Assembly (NCBI GenBank): GCA_001661515.1
Contig: LUVW01000001.1
Location: 1,769,374-1,833,373, forward strand
Source: Capniomyces stellatus
Taxonomy: Eukaryota > Kickxellomycota > Harpellomycetes > Harpellales > Legeriomycetaceae
DNA length: 64,000 nucleotides
Reading direction: 5' to 3'
Part shown: positions 22,082 through 33,414 of the stretch, in pieces
How positions within the stretch are numbered: position 1 is the stretch's first letter
Layout of the letters: each line of letters begins with the position of its first letter
The notes under the pieces: generated by a model
Seen by the model: only the letters and a program-made list of their open reading frames with translations
Told to the model about the DNA's origin: nothing
Database searches by the model: none
Position numbers and translations under genes: made by a program

Positions 22082-23062
22082 CTATTTTCTGTTGTTGACT
22101 AGAGCAGCTATAATCATTCCTACTGCAGCTACAGCACCACCAGCCACAGCCATTCCAATGAATCCATCTATAGTTCAAACAGTTTATTTTTCGGTAGTTA
22201 GAGTATAGACCAGCACAAACCTCGTTTAACCCGTTTTGTTCTTGCAATAAAATCAGACTGGATATTTGCTTGTAACCATCAGTGCCAATATGACTCATTT
22301 TTCCCGAGAGCCAAAATAAACAGCTTGGCTTTTTTTATATTCAAAGCTGTGGCTTATAAATCGACTTTGTACAAATACTTACCTCTGGTACACTTCTGTT
22401 CAATAAGCTTTTTGAGCGACCGTGCCTGCTGGTTGTCAGGCTCAATGCTAATCAAAGCATCGTTGTATCTGTTTGCCTCGCTATAATTTCCCAACTTGTA
22501 ATGCCCAAGCGAAATGTAGTATAGACACTCTCTTTGTCGTTCAGGGTACTCTTCAAATATTTCTACAAGTTTTGGTTATTCATTATACATTAGCATCGCC
22601 ACTATTCTTTTCTCTCTCACTGTATACACTGTCATTACAACCGCCACTTGCTGGTGTTTTTGTTCTCTTCCTTTTCCCTCCTTTGCATTACTTGGTTTAA
22701 GTTGCTAAATTCTCCTATTGTTTATCTACTCTACCTTCTAACAGTTGAACTCCAAATTCTTGTTCGGCACTTTTGTTGCTCTTGACTAAACCCCAAGCAT
22801 AGTTAAACTTGGTTTGAACACCAACACGACGGCCCTCACGCTCAAACTGCCTTCTCAATACCTGAAAGTTATTTTTCAAATATAAAAAAAAAACAAGCAA
22901 TTGAAATATTGCAATCCAAATCTTAACACTTTTTTCCCTTAATAATTCTCTGTTTAATTTAAATAGGATCAATAACTATGCCTCTCTTACCAGCAGCTCC
23001 TCGACAGACAATGCTGATTCGGCATCAATGGCATATGGGAGATCATCCTTTTCGTCAAACAT
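22082..23062 (-). CDS. FIS1: Mitochondrial/peroxisomal fission protein FIS1
   Basis: Four exons on the minus strand: 23062-22991, 22861-22735, 22562-22383 and 22167-22082, 154 residues with phases that join cleanly. The TPR-like helical bundle is recognisable: [40 protein letters not shown] and [17 protein letters not shown]. The last exon gives [20 protein letters not shown], the C-terminal tail anchor, with the DG-x2-GMA signature of the family and a short polar end (NNRK). FIS1 sits in the outer membrane of mitochondria and peroxisomes and helps recruit the dynamin-like fission machinery. The start is the ATG that gives [18 protein letters not shown], the usual length for the N-terminal arm. 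Confidence 0.95.
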
Positions 23063-24742
23063 TTTTGCTCCTACTTTTACTTTTCCAACTATTGGTTTGT
23101 ATTTACCCAATGTTTTTAGATTTGTTTTGCAAAAAATAAATAGTAATAATCTGCTCTTTATCTTGTTATTGCCGACTAAATTGCTTTGGATTCGTTGTGC
23201 TGAAGTCTGTACTTACTCTAATATTTGGCTTCTAGTATAATATATGCTATCAGTTCTGATTCCAATCGATATATTTACAATTTTAAATAAAACAAAATCA
23301 AAGCAATAAATAAGTAATATCTTTATAAACTGCGCTGTATTATTATTATTGTAGTTTAAGCTTTCAGTAAAGCAAAAATATTTATACTCTTTTTTTGCCT
23401 AATCATCAAGTGGATGGAGTCTAAACTTGATAATTTAGTACCTAAACCTATCTTTTGTTAATTCAAGTCCAGGTGACAAACTTGATGTAGCTTGCTTTTT
23501 TTTACGCTAATTTAAAACAATTGAACGTTTTTTTCCAGGCAAAAAATTGTTTGCCAAAAAAAAGCCTTGGGAGTCACGATAAACTCGATTGTATCTAAAT
23601 GGTTTTGCTTTTATTTTTATTTTTTATTAAAATTGGTTTTGCTCTTTTTTTTATTCCTCGACTAATAGCTAATATTTAGCAAATAGAAATCTCCAACATC
23701 TGTCCCATTTCAGCCTTTAATCCTTTCGAATGACTTGGGATCAAAACCCATCCAACAGCGACTTTGCTCCTTTGCTCAAATTCAAAAATTAAAACAAAAG
23801 ATAAATGAACCTGACATAATGCTATCAAATTGTAGTTTCACGACCTATTATTTGGCTTTGAACTTTGGACCTAAACCATTGATGTTGTAATTATTTATAT
23901 GCTTATGTAATCACGCACTTGAACACACGCTTTACATTTTTGCTCTGTCTTGCAAAGTTTAAACTCTAAAACAGTAAATTTCTTTTTTTTAAAAAACAAA
24001 CCTTGTCTTGTAAGAAAATAGAGTCATAGTAAACTGGGATATATACTGGTATATGGACTAGAATGTGAACTGGGATATAGACTGAGATATATATATACAA
24101 ACTAGCCCCAGTTTCTAAACATATCTTTCTTTTAAATTCAAAAGGAAAATGGCTTGAAGATATAGAAATAAACTGTACGTAACTAACACACCCAATCTTT
24201 GAGTTTATTCAAGTACTGTTTCTAGCGCTTCGGCCAAGGCGTGCACATATATACAATGCTCAGCTGCTCATAGTTTTCTTTAACCAATTCGAGTACCTTT
24301 AGTAATTGGTTTATATATTGTACTGTTTAGTGCAACATGGCTTTTATTGATTGTAGTGGTGTACCTTTGCCAATAAAGAGGATGGTGGCATGATGTTTCT
24401 GGTTGTACACTTTACAGCACTAATTAAATGCAAGTTGGGCTTTTTGAGAGATGACCGATGATTGATAGAAAAGCTGCACAGTTCAAATTCATTAAATCAA
24501 CCAAACTTGCAAGTTATTTAATTGGAATGCTTTAAAACGGCCACTTTTTCTTTGCTGGAAAAATGATTTTGTCTCGAGAAATTTGCGCAATTGAGTGTCA
24601 AATCAGCTTCAAAAGATTCTCACAATTCATGATAATGTTGCCAAAGCAAAGTTGGCAAATTATAATAATATAATAAAGCAATTTCAACAAAAGTAAAGCC
24701 AAAACACTTTTCTTCATTTAAACCAAAAATAAAAAAGCGATA
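23063..24742. other. Divergent intergenic region between FIS1 and EMC8
   Basis: AT-rich, 1.7 kb. Around 24030-24095 there is a loose repetition of ACTGGGATATA/ACTGAGATATA-type units. No gene recognised. Confidence 0.4.
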
Positions 24743-25821
24743 ATGCCAGATTACTGCATCTCGAAATTGGCATACTCAAAGCTGGTGTTGCATTCGATAA
24801 AGTATAGCTTCAATGACGTGCATGGAGTTTTGATAGCCGATAAAACTGACAAAGCCAATGTTGTCAGAATAGTGGATGTGGTTCCTATTGGCCACTTGAT
24901 GATTGAGACGAGCCCAATGGTAGATGTTGCTTTACAACAGGTAATTAAAAGAGAGAAAGAATAGTTAGAAAGAATAGTTAGAGTACACTTGCAGCCAAGG
25001 GGTTAGCCGTATCGTTTTAAAATCCCCATTGCCAAGAGTTGGGTTTTAAACAGTCTTCCAATCAAGGTTTGATTATCGTGCTATTGTAGATTGATATTTA
25101 TGCAAAAAAGAGCGGCAAGGTTATCGCAGGATACTATGCAGGATACACGGACATAAAGCGAAAGAGCTTGTCGGCAAGCGGGGAGTTGATTGCGAATAAA
25201 CTTAAAACATTGAATGTTGACAACGTTGTTTTAATAGTAAGTGGATAAAATCAATTGATCGAGTTGAGTGTTAGGCCGAGCTAATGTTTAAAGTTGTTTT
25301 TCTTGAGAGAAATTTTTGAAGTAGATTGCTGAATTTAAATACTTTTCAACTTGCTAAATTGTATAAACAGATTGACACGCTGAAGTTTAGTTCAATTGAC
25401 GTTGACCCAGTGGTTATTGTAAGTCCATAATATAAAGCTAAAATTGATTGAGAAACAAGATTGTTTTTTGTTTTTCTGTTTTTCTTCTTTATTTTCAATG
25501 GTGTACTGAATAGTCAAGATAAAGATTTGAGAAAAGGAGATAAATAATGATAAAATGATTTATTTATTTTAGCCATTCACATCGGTTTTGTCGCAATGGA
25601 AAGAAATTCCGAATGCGTTCCAAGCGCCAGTCTCGGAATCAGAAACAACTAAAAAACATGGCCAGGTATACTTTGAAAACAGTATGGTGATCGATACTTT
25701 AGCAAAGTTGGTGCTGGTGGTTGACAAGATCACAATTTGCGATTTCGATTCACATTTGGAAGATGTGTCTAGAGATTGGCTTCAGAATATCCACTTCAAC
25801 AACCTGGTTCGGCTAATGTAG
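24743..25821 (+). CDS. EMC8: ER membrane complex subunit 8/9
   Basis: Four exons: 24743-24940, 25090-25236, 25371-25418 and 25573-25821, all joined in phase 0, 213 residues. It belongs to the EMC8/EMC9 family (MPN-like fold): CISKLAYSKLVLHSIKYSFN, VHGVLIADK, VVPIGHLMIETSPMVDVALQ, VIAGYYAGYTDIKR and a C-terminal DFDSHLEDVSRDW that matches the FDNHLDDIRNDW block of human EMC8. The EMC inserts tail-anchored and multipass proteins into the ER membrane; EMC8/9 is the cytosolic cap subunit. The catalytic JAMM metal ligands are absent, as expected for the family. Confidence 0.93.
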
Positions 25822-26115
25822 CACACTAGGCCCGGGGTTTGCTATAGTGCAGCACTCGACCATGTCGATAAACTCTTTAAACTTTGAATTTAAAATTCTT
25901 TCTTGGTATTTTCAAAGCAATTAATAATGTTTTTTTTATTAATGTTGATCAACAGAATAATATTGATATACACTTCTTGGTTATGTATTTAAAGATATCA
26001 GTTTATTGTACAAAAAAATAACAACAATAGTATAAGAGAACTTCTAATTTGATTGAAACAGGAACGATAATAATTGGTAATTTACAATAGTGGTGAACTG
26101 AGTTATGGTTATGGT

Positions 26116-28245
26116 TTAAATGTCTAAGTTTGTAATGAGGTTATTTAGATTTTCGAGAATAGCGTTTTGGTCAAAAACCTCGACATTTTGGGATATTAGC
26201 AGCTGACATACATCTGCCTGGAGTAACTTGATTGCATACTCATAACGAACCTTATTTACTCCTTTTGTTGGGTAAAGTGGAAACACCCTAATTCCAGGAA
26301 ATGGGTGTTGTTAGAACTGTATTTTAGGCTGCAGGTATAAGCAAGGCGAAATATCTTCTTTTTTTCTTTCTTCCCCTGTATATACACAGGGTTGACTGGT
26401 AGTGAAAAAAGACTTACAACGAGTTCTGCAATGACTTGGCAACAAAGCTGTAAATCAGCGGCTCAGACGACCGAGGTCTGATGGGGTAGAGAAGGCTCAC
26501 ATTCAAATACGTTGACAGCCAATAAACCAAGCAGGCTGTAAACCCTATAGCTGCTGAGTACTCGTGGTACAGCAACGCTCCTGTAAACATCCACATGATT
26601 GATAGCACAGGCATAAGCATAGAAAAAAATTTCCCAAATAAAGCCAACATGGCACCATTTTAGCAATGGAAAATCAATCCAGCACTCATTTGTATTTACA
26701 TATAAACAGCAAGTATATACAAACATACATGCTTTACACCAGAAACCAAATCATACCTGACGATAGTGTGCTTAACTTCAGTTGCAACCCGCATATTGTC
26801 CATGTATCTTCTCTGCCAAAATCCTATTTGAGAATCCCATAAATTTTGTTGTCAAACATATAAAATGTTCCCAAGATTTTAACAAAAATAATAATAACAA
26901 CAAATAATTGACATGATATGATATGACACGAAATGATATGATATGATTTGACATGATTTTATATGTCATGAAATGCGCGGTAAAAGCCATATATGCTGTC
27001 AACAATGGACAAATAAACAATTCAATATTCTATAAGCAGTGCCGTGTTAATCTTACATTTAGTATCGGTAAAATAAAGTGCAACTCGTTGACCATTTCCG
27101 CCCTCTTCTTTGACAACAACTCAACCGTATTTTCGTATATAATCTTGTTTTGCGCCAGAACAACCCTGCTTTCCCCCAGTTTTACTGGATCTTGTTTTCG
27201 GACTTCGATTTCCTCCTCAATTTCCTTTCGCCTTTCACTATTTCTCATTTCTCTAACCTCAATCACTTTGATGGCTTGATTTATTTTCGTTTTCGTTTTC
27301 GTTTCCCAATAGCACATAAGCACAAGTATACATATATATATTTCACATTGGTCAATTAACTCTGATAGCCCCCTTTTTTAAATCAAAATCAGTCCATGTC
27401 TGTGTGTGTACTTGTATTTAAGAGTTACATTTATCCAGCTGGTCTCGCTTTTTTAGAATCTGCTGCCTCATCCTGTTGATTTGTTCCTTGAGCGTTGCAT
27501 TCTTGTTTTTCTACAATCGCAATTTCGCAGTTTCTCTTCAATTATATAAACCCAATCCTGCCTTTCCTCTTTTTTTTCAAACGCTCATCTTGCTTAATAT
27601 CTTTCCAATTTGAATAAAGACTATCCATGTGTCAAAGTTTCCTTCCATAAACAGGAAAGGAAATGTCAACTTACCAGTGCTATCGATCGTTCGTGTGCTT
27701 TAAAGAATTTATCCACTTTGATTTTTTTGTCAATAAACTTTTCGGTTTCTTCGTAAATCGATTTCTCCACCTCGCTCAATCTGTTGAAAAAATCAACAAT
27801 ACACAAGTATCACATAAATCTAAATCCATCAAACATCAAAACCCAACCAGACTCCACGCTGCGCACTCAAATAAGTGGGTTCTTATGTTTTAGTATAGCA
27901 CCAGCCCCATTATCTTACCTGCATATTAGCCCAATTCCATACGATTCAACTCTGACTTTCTATTTTTTTTTCAGTCATCACACGTTTCTTGTTGTTTCAA
28001 TGCAATCATTCTTGGATTTAATAATATTTATATATCGTCTACTCAATCACATTCTAGCCACCCTATAGATTGATATTTTTTCTCATCCTACTAACCATCC
28101 TTTCGTTGGTTGCATCCTCAACACCAGCATGTGACATAGAATCGTTCTTTATCAAAACATACTCTCTAAATTGATCGTACGTTATACTTGCTTCTACGTT
28201 TACATCAAACCAATACACATCATGATAATTTATCCCTTTATACAA
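26116..28245 (-). CDS. UVRAG: UVRAG/VPS38-type subunit of PI3-kinase complex II (5' end unresolved)
   Basis: Exons on the minus strand, from the 3' end: 26116-26287, 26418-26580, 26757-26823, 27057-27274 (5' edge least sure), 27429-27510, 27675-27780, 27919-27959 and 28096 to about 28245. Phases agree at every join. The C-terminal half matches UVRAG block by block: VNELHFILPIL, EDTWTICGLQL, IGFTACLVYWLSTYLNVSLL then YPI, and VFPLYPTKGVNKVRYEYAIK then LL. Before it lies a long coiled coil (SEVEKSIYEETEKF, KEQINRMRQQILKKRDQLDK, ERRKEIEEEIE). UVRAG binds Beclin/VPS30 and VPS34 in endosomal and autophagic traffic. The N-terminal C2 region is only partly found. A possible first coding exon near 28880-28896 (MQLKRIRQ, like the RRLRHL motif of UVRAG) is tentative. 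Confidence 0.8.
26899..26962. repeat. Period-5 GATAT-like array in a UVRAG intron
   Basis: Units GATAT, GATAT, GACAC, GAAAT, GATAT, GATAT, GATTT, GACAT and similar follow one another. The style is like the pentamer array upstream of NF-YC, with a different unit. Confidence 0.6.
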
Positions 28246-30737
28246 CTCCTTTCATCCCTCCCCTCCCCTCTCCATTCAAAATCTTCAGTCTTCGCCTTTT
28301 CTTTTCTGTCTTTATCTACTTGACATCAATTTTTTACTTTTTTTTTATCCACTTGAACCTTACCATTCATCTAGTCCCTGCTTATTTTTTTTCACTTTAT
28401 CAACCTTCTCATTTACTTGAATCGCGCTACCTCGTGTATTTAAATTATGTTTCCTAAATTTGAGCTACCCAACTATACATAACTTTAAGTTTACTCCAAC
28501 TTTAAGTCATTTTACTTGCTATCTGGTGTTAATTTCAAACTCAGCTTTTACTTTCATTAATTGTACTTTTACTCTGCTTTTTTTTCCTCGTGCCAATTTA
28601 AATTGGGGCTATTTTTAAGTCAGCCTAATTAAGGACTAAACAAATCTCACCAGTTTGTCAACTACTTTATGTATTATGATTGGTTATTTAATCCTTTAAC
28701 ACTTTACTCTTGTTACACTTTTCACATACGACATTTACTTCACCAACTTTAAACCAAGCTATATTTACTATGATTATTGGGTATACAAAGACAGAGAAAA
28801 AAGAAAACAATGATGGTAATAAAGCAATAAAAGTTCGATAGCAGCACCTTACAGATCATGCCTCTAACACCATTGACGAATACGTTTTAATTGCATCAAT
28901 GGCGATGTAGTGCTGTATCTCTGTTTAATGTCGTGGATTGAGTTTGCTAGCACATGTCCATGCAGATACCGACCAAATGTTTTATAACAAAGAAAGCATA
29001 GCAACTGGCACAAGCTATACCCAACCTGGATAAACGTTTAAAATGTAACCCCAACAAGCCTTACACGTCCGAATGTATCAAGTCTGAATGTATCAAGTTC
29101 AAATGTATCAAGCTTGAACAAGTTGAGGTGTAAAGTCACATGACTTGGGCGTGCTTTGCTGTTTGAAACCAAACAACTCCTTTCATCAGCTTTGTTTGGT
29201 TGGAAAAGCGAAGGTATGCGCTATAGCTGAGCAAAAGTGCAGCTCAACAGATTCTCCCGTTTAGGTATACCAAATGGGACAGTTTATTAGGTGGTTAATT
29301 GTTTCGGTATTAGATCTGGATTACAAATGTTTGATGTACTTATTTGATATGTGGGTATATTAAAAATATAAATTTGTTGGGGATGAGAAAGGAAGGAAAA
29401 CAAATACAGGGAATGGTGGTTAGTTCAAGCAATGCAAGTTTCACAACATCGATTGAGGATTCCTTGCTGAACTTAAAGTTAGTAAAAGTCAAGTTCACAA
29501 AGTCGGGATATTAGTAATTCCTTTATATGTAACACCTTCTTAAAAATAAGTTTGTAATTTGGGCAGACTTTCCATTTATACAAATGCTCGCTTAATTTAG
29601 CCTTATTGCTGCTGCATTCATAAGCATTAAAGCTTTTTTTGTGAGAGTATGGTCTAAAGATATGAGGATGCAGACTCCTTTTTTTTTGATTAATTAGTAC
29701 GAATTTGGATCAAATGAAAGCATAGCTGTGTTTGAGAATGTTTCACTTGACTCTGCGAAGAAATAAAATTGTCAGCTGTTGGCCTTGTAACGCACAAGCA
29801 AATAACTGCCAGGATAAAGGTAACAAAGTAAAGACAACAAAAGTAAAGACAACAAGATAAATGGATCCTAACCAACTCGATTCATGTAAACTAACCAACC
29901 AACCAACCGACCAAAATGTGGTTGGGTATTAGAGCCTCCTTGGTGATCCAGCACACATCAGTGGATTTAGAAGAGTATGGGAATAATAACTAGACAATAA
30001 ATACCGTGAAGATAATATATTGGCATCTGTATAGAACGTTGTTGCTTGAACGAGTTTTTAATTTATCCAGTTTAACGAAGAACATATGCGATGGGGCTTT
30101 TTGAGAGGATCGGTGGTTTAAGTGAAAAATATAATCATGTTTATGAAATGTATAATGTATAATGTGCATATATTACTAGTTGGTATTTTTCTGTTAATGC
30201 TCGAAATAATATGGATTTACAAACAGTGGCATTTTACCATAATATAACGGGTTGCATTTGGCGAAATGTATTAATCAGCGGTTATTGCAATTCTAGTTAG
30301 GGATCCCAATGAGGTAATAACCAACGGCCATAATCCAGATATCGTTCTTAGTGGTGGTTTTAGATGGTAAAAATGGTTATAAAAAAGCTGCTCTGCAATA
30401 TCTATTGTTGACGAATAACTATCCAAAACATTTCATTCAATGAGCAAAAAAAAAAAGAAAAATTATGTTTAAAGATTGGCTGTTTGTATTGTAGTAGCTG
30501 TAAAGAGTAAATCGACATTGGTCGTCGGAAAATGCGGAATAATTAGCAAGCTGGCAATGTGAAAGTGAAAAAAATAAATAAATGTATTAATAAAATCATG
30601 GTGATTTTTAAATGGCCAATGTTAAGATTCAATAGCTTCGAGGTGCAGGCGGCAAAAAAAAAAACACTTTCAGTAAAAGGAAGGCAAAAAAAGAGTCGAA
30701 TCAAATTACAATGTAGCGAAGCGCAATCACAACGACA
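28246..30737. other. Region between the UVRAG-like gene and 30.7 kb
   Basis: Bases about 28230-28460 are strongly pyrimidine-rich on the + strand. A possible first UVRAG exon lies near 28896. A three-unit 15-bp repeat lies at 29071-29115. Otherwise AT-rich, with no gene that I can support. Confidence 0.4.
29071..29115. repeat. 15-bp tandem repeat, three units
   Basis: Units GAATGTATCAAGTCT, GAATGTATCAAGTTC and AAATGTATCAAGCTT follow each other without gaps. Confidence 0.85.
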
Positions 30738-31041
30738 ATGGAGAAAGTAACCGGGGAAGAAGAATAGACAAAGAATTAAGCAAAGTTTTTGGGAATTCTA
30801 GGTTTGGAGAATTATTAACGTTATTATTATTAATTTTTTTTTTTTGGCGAGTTGGTTGAAATCACAAGCAAATCGTTCAATAACTACAAAGTGTTGACTG
30901 GTTGCGAGGAGTTTGTACAGCAAGTAAACACAGAATGGGAGGTAAAGTGGACCATTTTTTTTGTTGTTGTGTTAATAAAGGTTCTGATTTTAGAATAAGA
31001 AAGCAGTGTTTGCATCTCGCTTTTACCTACCATTTCAATGA
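30738..31041 (+). CDS. Candidate small three-exon gene (48 aa), unknown function
   Basis: A tentative model: exon 1 30738-30746 (ATG GAG AAA, then GTAACC), exon 2 30852-30941 and exon 3 30994-31041. The phases are all 0. The product would contain LVEITSKSFNNYKVLTGCEE, FVQQVNTEWE and NKKAVFASRFYLPFQ. The exon 2/3 join uses a good GTAAAG donor and a TTTTAG acceptor. The sequence looks like protein rather than random translation, with balanced composition and no low complexity, unlike its surroundings. I do not recognise the family. It could also be the 3' part of a larger gene. Confidence 0.3.
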
Positions 31042-32770
31042 CTAGGAAAACAATGACCCGCGCACAAAAACTTTTTGTATACCTTTTCTCTTTTCAGTCT
31101 CGTCCTTTTAGGAAAAAAGAGCAGGTTGAGTATAACAGGTTTCAAAAATAATGGGGAAGCGAGCCAACGAATAGGGGTGGATCAAGCAAACTGAAATATG
31201 TGCCCTTGGTCTCTCATATTCCTCTCCCCCTCCCCTCTATTCCATTTCTTAGTCACTCTACCGGTTACGCTTTCTGAATGAAAAAAAAAGACAGCTGTAA
31301 GGTTTTGAGTTGTCTTTCAAAGAGAGGGATTGGTGGTGCGTGAGAGGTTGAAATAAACCAAGCCCTTTTATAAATTCCTGTAACGCAGTATAAATCCGTG
31401 ATGATAGTTGCAGAAAAGTAAAAGGAGCTGAGATATATGGGATTTAGTAATGGTAGCCAGGACAAGGAGATGAATTATCAGAATTAAAACAGTAAATAAA
31501 TGAAAATTATTATCGATTTTGTTATTGGTATTTTGTTGTTAAGGTAAGCTATTTGTGACGTATGCTGAACGATTTTTTCGTTTATTAGTTCATCAGTTTA
31601 TTTGTTTAGATTATGGTTCTTGTGGTATTAATTTTTTTTTCTTGGGTAATTTAAGCTAATTGTTGTGACTTTTTAATTCATATAACCGATATTTTAAATT
31701 GCAGTTTTTTTGTAAATGGCTTTCTTGATCAGGTTGGAAAAAGAGCACAGGAGTAAAATGTACGAATCAACAAGTGGTACTAAGTTATTAAAATCAATCG
31801 CACTTATAATTAGGTTAATAAGATTATGTATAAAAATAATCGAAACCAAATATAATGATGGCTGATTTGGATAAGAAAGTGTAGCTGTTGCAGTATATCC
31901 AATAGATGTACGATTAGGGCAAAAATTATATCCAATTAACTTACGGATATCAACAGCTTGTAAAAAAAACAATCAAAAGCACAAAAAGCAAAGTAGTACA
32001 AAAGAAAGGAATTAATTTGCTGGAATTGATAATTTCTGGATACAAGAGTAATAATAACTGAATCTTACAATAAAGAAACTAAAATTAAATATTGAGAGAA
32101 TCAGTAAAATAGAGAGCGCGCTTTGATAATTGTGATGAATGGAGAAACAGTGGTGGGTTCGTAATAAATGTAAAACTGTGGTGGAAGAAATGGAGATTGA
32201 TGCGAATAAAGAATGTTTGTAAAAGAGTAATTGATTGTTGGTTTTGTTTGAAAAGGGAAGAAGGGCCTAAGGAAAATAAAAAGCAGAATTTATACCAAGA
32301 CTTTTTTTATGTAATAAAAGTGGCATTACCAATAACATTGTAAGTGTGGAGGGTAGGGGTGTAAAGTAAGGACAGAAGTGGTATAAAATGACAGTATACT
32401 GGGTTTGGATAATGGTAAAAGATAAAGGAAAGAAACGTTTAGTGGGATTGGGGATTATGATAAAGGGAACTGAAGAGAGTGCTAAGGAGTGAGTGTTATA
32501 GTAGTGATTAAAGGTTTAGAAGCCAAGGTTAAAGAGAAAAAAAGGAAAAGAAAAGGAAAAGAAAAAAAAAAGTGGTGATTACTAATGGTAATTAGGCAGG
32601 AAGTGGCAAGAATAGATCAAAGTGTTATAATAAGAAAAGGTAGGCTGAGTGGGCGGATTTAGCAGCACAGAAAATTAGGTAAATAAATTAAACAGACGGA
32701 TATTTCAAGTAATAAAATCAAGTTGAATGAATCAGAAGAAAAAAAAGATAAAAAGTAAAAGATAAAAAGT

Positions 32771-32802
<32 letters not shown>

Positions 32803-33414
32803 TAGAATAAATGCAGTATGATGGATTTGAGGAAATATAAAAGTGCAATTTTAGAACAAAAAGAATCTAAATAGTTAATAAGTGAGGATTTCACAAGATT
32901 GTAATATAATTTATAATGAGCAAAAAAAAAAAGCTAGATAGTGAACGGGGGGAAGGGGAGGAGTATTTATCCGTAAAAGAAAAAAAGAAAAGAAAAGTGA
33001 ATCGAAGAGAGGAATAAAAAAAAAAAGTAAATAAATAGAAAAAGTAAATTAATGGAGATTTATTCGATTGGAGGAATACAACAGATAATTTTAAAGTATG
33101 CTTTGAACTATTTTTGAAATGGCTCGATTAGTTTGGGTTGCGAGATATTTAAGAGCTAGAGCTCAAGCACATATTTTTTTTTCTTTTAAGATTTTTAAAA
33201 TTAATTTTTCCATTTTCCATTTTCCATATTTCAACCAGCAACAGCATTAAAAAGAAAGAAAGAAAAAAAAGCAAAGTAAAGGCGAGGATAGAAATAGGAG
33301 GGTTTTAGAATATAAGCCAGGATTTAAACCAATACAGTTTTGGGAGCAGAAAGGATAGGTGTAGTAGATAGAGACAAATAGAAGAGAATAGTAGGCAAGT
33401 GGAGAGAGAATAGA
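31042..33414. other. Purine-rich upstream region of the PX gene
   Basis: More than 2 kb in which the + strand is dominated by A and G with few C. For example, 52 of the 60 bases in 32521-32580 are purines. Many GAAAG/AAAGTAGAA-type runs are present. No gene recognised. The purine bias continues into the following coding region. Confidence 0.6.
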
